Shown here piece by piece: positions 17,598 to 25,208 of a DNA stretch of 52,453 bases (position 1 is the first letter of the stretch; each line of letters opens with the position of its first letter). A program made the position numbers and the translations under genes. The notes below the pieces were generated by a model. The model was given only the letters and a program-made list of their open reading frames with translations, was not told the DNA's origin and made no database searches. The DNA lies in assembly GCF_003253745.1 (NCBI RefSeq), contig NZ_MZXV01000012.1, forward strand, positions 1 to 52,453. Reading direction: 5' to 3'. The DNA is from Mesorhizobium kowhaii (GTDB taxonomy: Bacteria > Pseudomonadota > Alphaproteobacteria > Rhizobiales > Rhizobiaceae).

Positions 17598-18202
17598 TTG
17601 GCACAAAACAAACGAAGCACGGCGGGAGGCCGCGGAAATTCGACGAGGCCACCGCTTTGGGGGCCATGCAGAGGCAGATCTGGACGACGGGACTATCCGG
17701 CGTCTCGCTCGACGGCATCGCGCGCTCGGCCGGACTCAATCGGCCGAGCCTAGCCGCAGCATTTGGGGACAAGGATGCGATCTATGCCAAGGCTGCGGCC
17801 CAGTACGCCGCGATGATGGACGCGCGTGTGAGCGAGGCGCTCAGCCTGGACGATCTCGGCTCAGCGCTCAGGGCGGCGTTTGATGCGGCAATCGACATCT
17901 ACACGGGCGGCGGCCCAGACGGTTGCTTCGTGATTTGCACGGCGCCGGCAGAGGCTTTGACCAACCCGATCTGCCGATCCATTCTGGATCAGTCCCTCGA
18001 GAGCATCGACGCCGCGTTCTTGAGCCGCCTACAACTGGACGAACGACGGGTATCGGCGAATCCGGACGAGCTTCCGCTGGTCGCCGCCCTGCTCGGCGCG
18101 ACCCTGCACAGCGTGGCTCTGCGCGCCCGCGCGGGCTGGTCCCGGGAGCGGTTACGCAGCCTGGCCGCAGGCGCTATCCGTCAAGTTATTGGCGAGACTT
18201 GA
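17591..18202 (+). CDS. TetR/AcrR family regulator
   Basis: 203 residues. The N-terminal TetR HTH spans about 15-65: GRPRKFDEATALGAMQRQIWTTGLSGVSLDGIARSAGLNRPSLAAAFGDKDAIYAKAA. The C-terminal all-helical half includes GCFVICTAPAEALTNP, seen in several AcrR-type repressors. It is divergently transcribed from the SnoaL-HD-hydrolase set, which it probably controls through the inverted repeat overlapping its own start. The ligand is unknown. An RBS is hard to see because the operator arm occupies that place. Confidence 0.88.
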   Translation: MRVGTKQTKHGGRPRKFDEATALGAMQRQIWTTGLSGVSLDGIARSAGLNRPSLAAAFGDKDAIYAKAAAQYAAMMDARVSEALSLDDLGSALRAAFDAAIDIYTGGGPDGCFVICTAPAEALTNPICRSILDQSLESIDAAFLSRLQLDERRVSANPDELPLVAALLGATLHSVALRARAGWSRERLRSLAAGAIRQVIGET

Positions 18203-18238
18203 TCGGCAAGCGCGGCCTTCGCATCGACGGCTTGGACC

Positions 18239-19204
18239 TCACGACTTGTTCACACGCGCGGTGCGCCGTAGAGACTGCGGCGGCAGCCCGAAGATGCGGA
18301 TGAACGCCCGGCGCATTCGCTCCATGTCACGAAATCCGACATTGCGCGCGACGACTTCGATTGATTCGAACCCATTCTGAATTTGCGGAAAGGCTGCCTC
18401 CACGCGGAGACGCTCAATCGCATGAGCTGGCGTATCGCCGGTTTCCTTCCGGAAGATGCGGGCGAACTGCCGGGGGCTCATGCCGGCGATCTCAGCGAGG
18501 CGATCAACGGAGAGAGCCTCAAACAGGTGCTCTCGGGCAAAACTCAACACGTGCCCGATCCGCTCAGATGTCGGTTCCAATTCCAGGATGGTTGAGAACT
18601 GCGATTGCCCACCGCGCCGCCGGTGGTAGACGACCATGTCCCGCGCCGTCCCCTTGGACACCTCTGCACCGAAATCATCCTCGATCAGCGCGAGTGCCAG
18701 ATCTATACCCGAAGTGATGCCGGCGGACGTCCATACCTGGCCATCCCTGACAAAGATGTTGTCCTCGGCTACTCGCACTTTCGGAAAGCTCGTCCGTAGT
18801 CTTCCCGCGAAGCGCCAATGCGTCGTCGCTTGGCGTCCGTCAAGGAGTCCGGCCGCGGCTAAAACGAAGCTCCCCGTGCAGATGGAGGCAACCCGCCGGA
18901 CCTTCGAGGCACACGACCGTATCAGCTGGACTGTTTCTGGATTGCCGCACACGAGCTCCCCATGAGGGGTGCCGACGACCACCAAGGTATCAGGAGGCCG
19001 CGACCGTACCGCCCTCTTCGTCATCACCGCAAAGCCAGAACTACAATTCACCAGATCTCCGCCCGCGGAAACGACGCTGCATTCGTACTTCGCGCCGTGC
19101 GCGAAAGTTGCGAGGTTGAAGGCGCAAAGCGGACCGCTCAGGTCGAGCAGCTCAAAGCCGGGGAAAACGACTAGCCAGACAGATCGTTGTAGGTCGAGGC
19201 CCAC
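18239..19204 (-). CDS. GlxA-type transcriptional regulator (DJ-1/PfpI + AraC HTH)
   Basis: 321 residues from GTG 19204, preceded by AAGGTG; the frame extends to 19237 but the family begins at SVWLVVFPGFELLDLSGPLCAF. The DJ-1/PfpI domain occupies residues 5-180 with RVASICTGSFVLAAAGLLDGRQATTHWRFA around the nucleophile position. The AraC pair of HTHs is at about 220-315 (LSVDRLAEIAGMSPRQFARIFRKETGDTPAHAIERL, then IEVVARNVGFRDMERMRRAFIRIFGLPPQSLRR). It is the second regulator of this architecture here; the two are paralogues rather than recent copies. Convergent with the TetR gene (36 bp). Confidence 0.9.
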   Translation of the reverse strand: MGLDLQRSVWLVVFPGFELLDLSGPLCAFNLATFAHGAKYECSVVSAGGDLVNCSSGFAVMTKRAVRSRPPDTLVVVGTPHGELVCGNPETVQLIRSCASKVRRVASICTGSFVLAAAGLLDGRQATTHWRFAGRLRTSFPKVRVAEDNIFVRDGQVWTSAGITSGIDLALALIEDDFGAEVSKGTARDMVVYHRRRGGQSQFSTILELEPTSERIGHVLSFAREHLFEALSVDRLAEIAGMSPRQFARIFRKETGDTPAHAIERLRVEAAFPQIQNGFESIEVVARNVGFRDMERMRRAFIRIFGLPPQSLRRTARVNKS

Positions 19205-19505
19205 GCAAGCATCACCTTGTTGATCGAGCCGGCGCAACTGCGGTTCCTCGCGGTGCGCCTATGGCAGGATTCGAGGTTTATAGGCTATTTGAGCAATCGA
19301 TTCCAGCCTCCGTTCGCGACGAGGCCGCCAGGAGGGATGCGCCCCAGCGGCTCGATAGGGCTCGCGGGAGCAATCCTACGGCCGGACAGCGTCTCTCATC
19401 TGGGGCAGCAGATCCAAGCGTCTACAGCGGTTGGGATCTCCTCAGGTGGTTCGCAGGGAGGTTACAAGCCTATCAGGCCAGATCATCAATCGCGCTGGCC
19501 GGAAC
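19205..19505. other. Intergenic region upstream of the second GlxA-type regulator
   Basis: About 300 bp between the GTG of the minus-strand regulator and the end of the lipocalin-like gene. It should hold the regulator's promoter. No clear palindrome, repeat or gene was seen; a plus-strand open frame from 19261 lacks an RBS and protein-like features. Confidence 0.5.
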
Positions 19506-20183
19506 CTACTTCCGCACCAGGGGGATTTGCAGGTTCGTCGGGCGGTTTTCTTCTGTATCGAAGCCGCGGCCGTCGATGTTTCTCGCACCCCAGAACAGCA
19601 GGTCATGGGTGATGTAAACCAGGTCGTATTCCTTGAAGTTCGTTCCGGCGGCGAGACCGAACGGTACGAAGGTCTTGCCGAAGATGCTCTGAGTCTTGCC
19701 CACTTCCCAAGGCACGTATCCGTCGACGGCTACTTTGTTGAGCACGTCGACGAAGCCCTGAAGAAGCGGGGTCACCTCGTAGGCCATATCGGCGGTAAAG
19801 TCGACCTTCTGCGCCCCGGCGGCGATGGGGTGGTCGCCCTGCCAAGCCATGTGGCCTTTGATGTATATGCGCGCGAGCGGAGCTTTGCCGTACGGATCCG
19901 CGTAGCTGACGATCGTCAACTCGAACGCATCGCCTGGTGAGGCCTTGAATTCGCGAGAAAGATAGAACGGCTTCAGCGTTCCATCCGGGTTCTTGGCCGC
20001 GCTCGGACGCACTTCAGGGGCAAAGCTAACCCACTCGCCCAACAGCGCCTGTTTCAATTTTGCTGTCGTCAACGTACCGGTCCCTTCGTTTGCATGGGCT
20101 GTGGATGTCCAACTCACCGTCAGCAGCGCGAACAGCGCTGCCGCCGCCCGAAATAGACAATGCCTTAGTCCGAAGTCCCGCAA
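19506..20183 (-). CDS. Secreted lipocalin-like protein
   Basis: About 225 residues if translation begins at TTG 20183; the frame stays open to 20345 but upstream residues overlap the SnoaL gene and look non-coding. The start gives a signal peptide (FRAAAALFALLTVSWTSTAHA). The mature part, LKQALLGEWVSFAPEVRPS and later FELTIVSYADPYGKAPLARIYIKGHMAW, resembles a calycin-type (lipocalin-like) barrel; the later YITHDLLFWGARNIDGRGFD is distinctive but I do not recognise its family. It directly follows the SnoaL gene on the same strand (17 bp), so both may act on or bind the same compound, one in the periplasm. Confidence 0.65.
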   Translation of the reverse strand: MRDFGLRHCLFRAAAALFALLTVSWTSTAHANEGTGTLTTAKLKQALLGEWVSFAPEVRPSAAKNPDGTLKPFYLSREFKASPGDAFELTIVSYADPYGKAPLARIYIKGHMAWQGDHPIAAGAQKVDFTADMAYEVTPLLQGFVDVLNKVAVDGYVPWEVGKTQSIFGKTFVPFGLAAGTNFKEYDLVYITHDLLFWGARNIDGRGFDTEENRPTNLQIPLVRK

Positions 20184-20200
20184 AGGCTTCGACGCGACTG

Positions 20201-20599
20201 TCAGGAGCGGCCTATCGGAAACATCGGGTTGCCGTTGACCGCTTCGCTCGCCGGCACCTCTTCCTGTAATACGTCCCAATGCTCGACCACTTTGCCGTTC
20301 GCGACGCGGAATACATCGAACGCCACCATGGGTTTCGGCCCCCACCCAACATATCGGCCATGCACCGCGACAAAGTCCCCTTCAGCGAACACGAGACCAG
20401 GCTTGTATTCAAAATTCTCGGGCAACTGCTTCAGCAGGCCCTTGACCGCGTCGGTACCGTTCGGAATCTGCGGATTGTGTTGTCGATAGTCCGGGCCGAA
20501 CAGCTCGTCGACCACATCCGGATTGCGATCAACGAAAACGCCGGTAATGGCTCGCATCACCAGAGCCTTGTTTGCTTCAACACTGGCGGATGTTGTCAT
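20201..20599 (-). CDS. SnoaL-like / NTF2-fold protein
   Basis: 132 residues from ATG 20599, 8 bases after AAGGGG; an ATG two codons earlier (20605) is too close to that RBS. Sequence: SVEANKALVMRAITGVFVDRNPDVVDEL, YRQHNPQIPNGTDAVKGLL, FAEGDFVAVHGRYVGWGPKPMVAFDVFRVANGKVVEHWDVLQEEVP and terminal NGNPMFPIGRS. It is the closest relative here of the protein at 17048 (shared YRQHNP and EHWDV). It is divergent from the TetR gene at 20718 with an array of half-sites between them, so TetR control is likely. Confidence 0.88.
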   Translation of the reverse strand: MTTSASVEANKALVMRAITGVFVDRNPDVVDELFGPDYRQHNPQIPNGTDAVKGLLKQLPENFEYKPGLVFAEGDFVAVHGRYVGWGPKPMVAFDVFRVANGKVVEHWDVLQEEVPASEAVNGNPMFPIGRS

Positions 20600-20626
20600 G
20601 GACATTACCCCTTAAATGACGTCGAT

Positions 20627-20654
20627 TTGCGCAACCAGCCCGTTATGCTATAAT
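20627..20654 (+). promoter_or_regulatory. Sigma70-like promoter for the TetR gene
   Basis: TTGCGC (20627-20632), a 16-bp spacer and a consensus TATAAT (20649-20654) point toward the TetR gene. The predicted start of transcription falls just upstream of, or in, the GTACCT half-site array, which fits repression by occlusion. Confidence 0.5.
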
Positions 20655-20665
20655 CAGACAGACCG

Positions 20666-20693
20666 GTACCTTTATAGGTACAGTTATGTACCT
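20666..20693. promoter_or_regulatory. Three alternating TetR half-sites
   Basis: GTACCT (20666-20671), AGGTAC (20676-20681) and GTACCT (20688-20693) alternate in orientation with 4- and 6-bp spacers. This gives two overlapping inverted repeats sharing the middle half-site. The array lies between the divergent SnoaL and TetR genes and just downstream of a TATAAT box. A TetR operator is the natural reading. Confidence 0.55.
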
Positions 20694-20717
20694 ATGTCAA
20701 CACTCGGCGATGGAAGA

Positions 20718-21323
20718 ATGAATGTGACTGCAAGGCGCGGTGCACCGCGACGCGATGAGCCCTCGGCACGCGACCGGTTGATCGCGACTGCAACCGAACT
20801 TTTCTACCAGGATGGCATACGTGCGATTGGCATCGATACCGTGCTCGCCAAATCGGGAGTGGCAAAATCGACCCTCTATCGGAACTTCGGGTCGAAGGAT
20901 GAATTGATCGCGGCGGTCGCGGCCGAGCAGGACCGGCGGTTTTGGCAATGGTGGGATCACATTGAGCAGGCGAACGCGAGGTCGCCCCGCATGGTCGTCG
21001 AAGCGCTATTCATTGGCATCGTCGAACTTATTTCGCGCCCGACCTTCCGTGGATGTCCGTTCATCAACGTGGCCATCGAATTTCCTGATCGTACTCATCC
21101 CGGCACCGCAGTGGCTTGCGCTAACAAACAGACGGTACGCCAACGGCTTCGGGAACTGAGCACAGCGATGGGAGCCCGCAACCCTGCGCGCCTGGGCGAT
21201 CAACTCGCGCTGCTCATGGATGGCGCCTATGGCCAAGCCGTCACGATCGGCACCTCTAATTTGCGCGAGGATCTTCTCAGCGCGGTGGCGAAATTGATTG
21301 ACGGAGAGTCTGATCACGATTGA
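20718..21323 (+). CDS. TetR/AcrR family regulator
   Basis: 201 residues from ATG 20718, preceded by GGAAG; an in-frame ATG at 20694 abuts the operator array and is less likely. The HTH is at about 18-65: SARDRLIATATELFYQDGIRAIGIDTVLAKSGVAKSTLYRNFGSKDELIAAVAAEQ. The C-terminal domain contains FRGCPFINVAIEFPDRTHPG, common in the AcrR group linked to aldehyde or quinone response. It probably represses itself and the divergent SnoaL/lipocalin-like pair. Confidence 0.9.
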   Translation: MNVTARRGAPRRDEPSARDRLIATATELFYQDGIRAIGIDTVLAKSGVAKSTLYRNFGSKDELIAAVAAEQDRRFWQWWDHIEQANARSPRMVVEALFIGIVELISRPTFRGCPFINVAIEFPDRTHPGTAVACANKQTVRQRLRELSTAMGARNPARLGDQLALLMDGAYGQAVTIGTSNLREDLLSAVAKLIDGESDHD

Positions 21324-21919
21324 ATGCTCCGGCGCCTGCAACGCCCTTCCTGACAGGTCCATAGCTGAAATGCAGCTATCTGCCAGATGAACCTGGTAGC
21401 CGACGGTCCGCGATCGGCGCATTTCAGTCATCCCGATCGCAGGCCAGTTGGGCCGTTTCTGGCGCCTTCAGCGAGTGGTGGTTGCCGATATCCGACGTTC
21501 GGGAGGTTGACGCGCGAAATCGCGCTGCATTGTGGGGCGGGGAAGGGCGCGTGTCCTTCCTCCAACAACGTCCTCGCCGGACAACTAATGAATATTGTGG
21601 ACCTAGCTGCCATCATTGTATAAGCGTCAAGTTCCATAAGATAGATTATGCGACTTTCACCAGTGTAAATTAATATTTCTTAACATAGCAAAGTATTTAT
21701 AGAACTTTTTCCAAGTCTTTCTGATTGCAATCGACAGAACTACAATCAGTTTCCAGCAGTAAAGCCTACTCTAAGCCTAAGATCGACAGATCGATGTTAA
21801 ATGGCCCCATCTCACCGTCTGATTAAAACTTGGCGGGCGACTATGGACTCTTCTTAACCGCCGGCGTCCCGAGTCAGACCATATCGGCCTTCGCTCGCTC
21901 GCCTCCCCTCTCGGTGCAC
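21324..21919. other. Intergenic boundary between metabolic region and transfer region
   Basis: About 600 bp without a convincing gene. Bases 21640-21780 are clearly AT-rich compared with both sides. I searched for tRNA-like structures, direct repeats and IS ends and saw none. The composition change suggests a junction of DNA of different history. Confidence 0.5.
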
Positions 21920-22378
21920 TCACTTGTGCGGCATGCAATAGACGCCCTCGGATTCCATCAGTACCGCGCCACCCTTCAACTCGCTCAGTGCGCCGACCCA
22001 CGCTTGCGAATAAGTGCGGCTGGCATCCACCGCCGTCAGCCAAAGAACGCGATTGTCGGCCAGTTCAACTTTAACTTCCTGCTGCAAAGGGCTCCCCTGC
22101 ACGGTCTGTTGATAGTGGCGTTTGATCCTGACATTGCTGGCCGGGAACTCAGCTTCGTTGCTGCCGTAGTTCAGCACAAATCCGGTGTGGTCCTCAGCCA
22201 CCGAGCAACTGCCATCACGCTCACACACGATTTTGGCAGCGGTCTTGCAGTCCCATTTCAGTGAAGCGGGCCACATAGGATTGTCCACGCTTGAGCGCGG
22301 CCTGTCGCTCTGACCTGCCGCCGTCAATACTGCGCCTGTGTTCATAATCACAGTTGACAGAAGAAGCGCCTTGAACAC
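21920..22378 (-). CDS. Secreted hypothetical protein of the transfer region
   Basis: 152 residues starting at GTG 22378 with GGAGG immediately upstream. A short hydrophobic N-terminus ([22 protein letters not shown]) looks like a signal peptide. The mature part has three or four Cys ([17 protein letters not shown], and the C-terminal VYCMPHK), suggesting periplasmic disulfides, and a beta-rich sequence. I do not recognise the family. It is 56 bp downstream of the TrbM-like gene on the same strand, so it probably belongs to the operon controlled by the motif at 23057. Confidence 0.7.
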   Translation of the reverse strand: MFKALLLSTVIMNTGAVLTAAGQSDRPRSSVDNPMWPASLKWDCKTAAKIVCERDGSCSVAEDHTGFVLNYGSNEAEFPASNVRIKRHYQQTVQGSPLQQEVKVELADNRVLWLTAVDASRTYSQAWVGALSELKGGAVLMESEGVYCMPHK

Positions 22379-22434
22379 TACAACCCTCCAGAATTGTCAC
22401 CCTCATAGTACTTCGTCCTGCGTGATCGCCTGGC

Positions 22435-23037
22435 TCATGGCATGTTGAGATTGAACCAGCTTTTCTGGCGCACGCCGTTCGCGCCATCATACTCGATGAA
22501 CCAGGGCTTTCCGCGCATCGGTCGAGGGATGGTGTAGTAGGTGGGGCCATTACCAAGGGAATGCCCTCGATCGTTTCCCGCGGTCTGGATTGTTGCCGCG
22601 ACCACCTTACCGTCGATTTCGATTTGGACCGGACGTGATCCCACTCCATGATGCCCGCCGAGGGCGTTGTTTTTGAAAACAACGGGCAAGGAGAGCCTAT
22701 CGGCCGCGATGCGGCAGATGTTCCGTTCTTGACCTAAGCCCGGCCGATCGGATTCGGAGCTGCCAACTGCTTGCCAGCCAAACGGACAATCCTCATACTT
22801 CTCGTATTTCGCGGCGCTGGAGTTTGCTTGGGGACAGGTCGGCCAGTTAAAACCCGGGGCTTCCATCGCCGCAATCAACTTGTAAATTGGCGGGTGGCAC
22901 GAGGGGGTGCCTTGCCAGTCGCCGGAAAGACATAGGAGGACCTGACAGCCCCATTCCGACGCTTTTGATTGGGATGGAAGAGCTGCGGCGCCCGCGATGG
23001 CGACGGCACCCCCTAGTAGGAATTTGAGTATGGTCAT
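22435..23037 (-). CDS. TrbM-like secreted conjugation protein
   Basis: 200 residues with a signal peptide (FLLGGAVAIAGAAALPSQSKA). The mature start, WGCQVLLCLSGDWQGTPSCHPPIYKLI, matches the Cys pattern of TrbM/KikA-type conjugation proteins (C..xLCLSG...C.P). More Cys follow (TCPQ, DCPF, NICR), pointing to a disulfide-rich periplasmic protein. TrbM proteins are secreted conjugation accessories of unclear biochemical role. It is divergent from the Xre regulator; the 16-bp motif at 23057-23072 lies 19 bp upstream of the ATG. Confidence 0.65.
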   Translation of the reverse strand: MTILKFLLGGAVAIAGAAALPSQSKASEWGCQVLLCLSGDWQGTPSCHPPIYKLIAAMEAPGFNWPTCPQANSSAAKYEKYEDCPFGWQAVGSSESDRPGLGQERNICRIAADRLSLPVVFKNNALGGHHGVGSRPVQIEIDGKVVAATIQTAGNDRGHSLGNGPTYYTIPRPMRGKPWFIEYDGANGVRQKSWFNLNMP

Positions 23038-23056
23038 AGCCTTTTCCTCGCTGCAG

Positions 23057-23072
23057 ATTTGACAGTTTACTA
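23057..23072 (-). promoter_or_regulatory. Repeated operator-like motif, copy a
   Basis: On the minus strand this reads TAGTAAACTGTCAAAT and is aimed at the TrbM-like gene 19 bp downstream. On the other side it lies 43 bp from the Xre regulator start. It is one of four copies of TAGTAAASTGTYAAAT in the transfer region. Likely a site for the adjacent Xre regulator, allowing autoregulation. Confidence 0.6.
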
Positions 23073-23115
23073 TGGATGATCCGCGCGAAAAAGGACAGGT
23101 CGAAAAGGCAGGTTT

Positions 23116-23661
23116 GTGCGACTACATCGATTTATGAAACGAGACGACGGAGGCGTGGTCAACAACCCGTTGCGCGCCAACATTGCACTGACGCTTGAGC
23201 GGGAGAGAGCCAGACGCGGCCTATCCCATATGCACATGGCCGAACTGTTTCGGACCGCCGAGGGCGAAAAACTGGCCTATCGAACCTACATTCAGACTGT
23301 GCGTCAGAAAAACAATGTCACATTGACGACGCTGCAGATCATGGCAAACGGCTTGCAACTGTCTTTTGCAGCACTGCTCGCCGGCGGCAAGAAAGTTCCG
23401 GAGTGGGCGCATCGGTTGGATGACAATGCGATCCGCAAGCGGCTGGCGCACGTCATCGATTTTGAGCGACAGCGACGTACCTTGCACCGCTATGAGATGG
23501 CCGAACTCATCGGCGTGGCAGAGGCGACATTCACGAAACTGGAACGCGCGAGCGGCAATATCAGCGTGGACACGATTGCGGCGATCGCCAAGGCGTTGAA
23601 ACTTGATCCAGCGACCTTCCTCTTTTCCGAAAAGATCCCGCCTGGCGGAGCCGACATCTAG
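23116..23661 (+). CDS. Tandem-HTH Xre-family regulator of the transfer region (TrbR-like)
   Basis: 181 residues with two Xre/Cro-type helix-turn-helix units: about 18-85 (LTLERERARRGLSHMHMAELF, then VTLTTLQIMANGLQLSFAALL) and about 108-170 (IRKRLAHVIDFERQRRTLHRYEMAELIGVAEATFTKLERASG, then ISVDTIAAIAKALKLDPATFLF). GTG 23116 follows AAGGCAGG; ATG 23134 is in frame without an RBS. An Xre repressor, TrbR, is known to silence conjugation genes of rhizobial plasmid pRleVF39b; this gene fits that role by type and position. The four copies of a 16-bp motif in this region are candidate targets. Confidence 0.8.
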   Translation: MRLHRFMKRDDGGVVNNPLRANIALTLERERARRGLSHMHMAELFRTAEGEKLAYRTYIQTVRQKNNVTLTTLQIMANGLQLSFAALLAGGKKVPEWAHRLDDNAIRKRLAHVIDFERQRRTLHRYEMAELIGVAEATFTKLERASGNISVDTIAAIAKALKLDPATFLFSEKIPPGGADI

Positions 23662-23779
23662 CCGCCTGACGAGTGTTCCTAAAGGGCCTGTAATACGCCC
23701 CCAGCCGGCGACCGCTCCCATGCCCCTGCCCGTCAGGCCCGGCGGCCGACTTTAGACTAGCACCCCCGCCGCGGCTGTC

Positions 23780-24065
23780 GGGCCGCTGCTGTCATCGTCG
23801 GCTGCTAGCCTGTTGCAGCGGCGGGGATGATAAGGGACTTTAACATGGACGACTGTGCCGGCGTCGGGAATTCTGCTGATGAAGAGCTTAGCTTCCTCTT
23901 GGGGGTCGAAACCATATGAGAACAAGCCGTCAAACCTAGCCCGGTGTGATTGCCGGCGCGTGTAGAGTAGAAGGGTGTCGTGACTTTTGCCGGTGTCACG
24001 CCTGCGCCGTTGTCGGCCAATTCCAGGGGTCGGTTCCGGTAGGGGGCGACCCAGATTCATCACTT
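23780..24065 (-). pseudogene. Histidine kinase ATPase-domain remnant, frameshifted
   Basis: One minus-strand frame reads RNRPLELADNGAGVTPAKV, then PFYSTRAGNHTGLGLTACSHMVS, which is the N, F and G2 boxes of a HATPase_c domain. After that the match jumps frame to EAKLFISRIPDAGTVVHVKVPYHP, the last strands of the same fold. At least one frameshift and loss of the dimerisation domain make it non-functional. The source was probably a sensor kinase gene interrupted when the neighbouring genes arrived. Confidence 0.65.
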
Positions 24066-24122
24066 TCGTGTCGTGATGCCCACCAGAGAATTTGCTGGTG
24101 AACTGACCGGCCAACGCCAAAC

Positions 24123-25208
24123 TCATGCTTGCCGGGCAGACTTGTCAGCACACGACAGAAACCGCTTCAAGCTCAAACCGGCCAACAAAATGTATGGCGG
24201 CATGGCGAGCGAATAATGACCACAGTTTAATTCCAAAATATTTGGCCTAGCTCCGGCGTCCTTCAGCCTCTGCATGAACCTCTCCGATAGCTCTGGCAAC
24301 ACCACTTTGTCTCTCTTAGCCAACACAACGTGAAGACCGAGATCAGGCCGTGCCAAACTATGTGCGTAATTCTCCAAGTTAAGTGGACCCCAAGCCCTTC
24401 TGAGCTCGGTCAGCTTAATCTCAGGCTCGAGACTAGCACGTATCAATCGTGTCGCGCGACCCGTCCAAACCATATCCGCTAGACTCCCCGCCGTGAGAAA
24501 CAACGAGGCTTTCGACACAGCCGAGTCGTGCGCCGCGAGAAGGCCCGCAACCCAGGAGCCTAAGCTCATACCCAGAACTGAAATCTCTCGATAGCCTTCG
24601 ATCTTCAACCAACGTATGAGCTTTCGCCCATCTAACACTGCCTGCCTTACAGATTGAATCGTTCGACCGAGATTAGGGCTAAGCATATAGTCAGCGTGCG
24701 CGGAGCCGGGACGGCTGCGCTCGAAGTGATAAGGCATAGCGATCTCGACAACCGTGATGCCACGTTGCGAGAAAAAGTTGGCGATCTGACGATTCCGGAA
24801 GGTTGCATTCCAATGGTGAAAAATCACCATCGCCTGATCGAACGACCCGCTTTCTGTGATTTTCGCCGAGACGACATTGTTCTGTTCGATATCAGTAGAT
24901 ATGTCCGATGGAAATTTGAGCCACCCATCTAGCCTTTCAAACCCCTGATCACTCACATTCGGGTCATCGAAAAAGGCTGGATCAGCCACGGCTTGGTCCG
25001 CAAGGGCACAGAATTCCTCGATACTTGTTATCCTATCCGCACCTGGAAAGGCGCGTTCCGCGTCAAGGGCGAAATCGGTTGATTTCTTCCCTTCCTCACC
25101 GCGTCGCGCCCGCCGCTCATCCAAATGATCAAGCCAACTATGATACACTCTGATTGTTTCCCAACTTAATCGCTTGCCGTCGCCCCAACCCTGGATCAAA
25201 CAGGCCAT
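24123..25208 (-). CDS. rcgR: Alpha/beta hydrolase, RcgR-like (putative quorum-lactone hydrolase family)
   Basis: About 360 residues. Hydrolase motifs are AMVIFHHWNATFRNRQIANFF (oxyanion region), SVLGMSLGSWVAGLLAA (nucleophile Ser), VVLAKRDKVVLPELSERF (acid) and LELNCGHYSLAMPP (His), so the triad is complete. The N-terminal 110 residues (WLDHLDERRARRGEEGKKSTDF) are outside the hydrolase fold. The size and pairing with the following membrane protein recall the RcgR/RcgA pair linked to conjugation of rhizobial plasmids; this is from memory of the families, not a search. Start is uncertain: ATG 25208 is used, GTG 25148 would overlap the upstream stop by 11 bp, and the frame is open to 25262. Confidence 0.6.
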   Translation of the reverse strand: MACLIQGWGDGKRLSWETIRVYHSWLDHLDERRARRGEEGKKSTDFALDAERAFPGADRITSIEEFCALADQAVADPAFFDDPNVSDQGFERLDGWLKFPSDISTDIEQNNVVSAKITESGSFDQAMVIFHHWNATFRNRQIANFFSQRGITVVEIAMPYHFERSRPGSAHADYMLSPNLGRTIQSVRQAVLDGRKLIRWLKIEGYREISVLGMSLGSWVAGLLAAHDSAVSKASLFLTAGSLADMVWTGRATRLIRASLEPEIKLTELRRAWGPLNLENYAHSLARPDLGLHVVLAKRDKVVLPELSERFMQRLKDAGARPNILELNCGHYSLAMPPYILLAGLSLKRFLSCADKSARQA

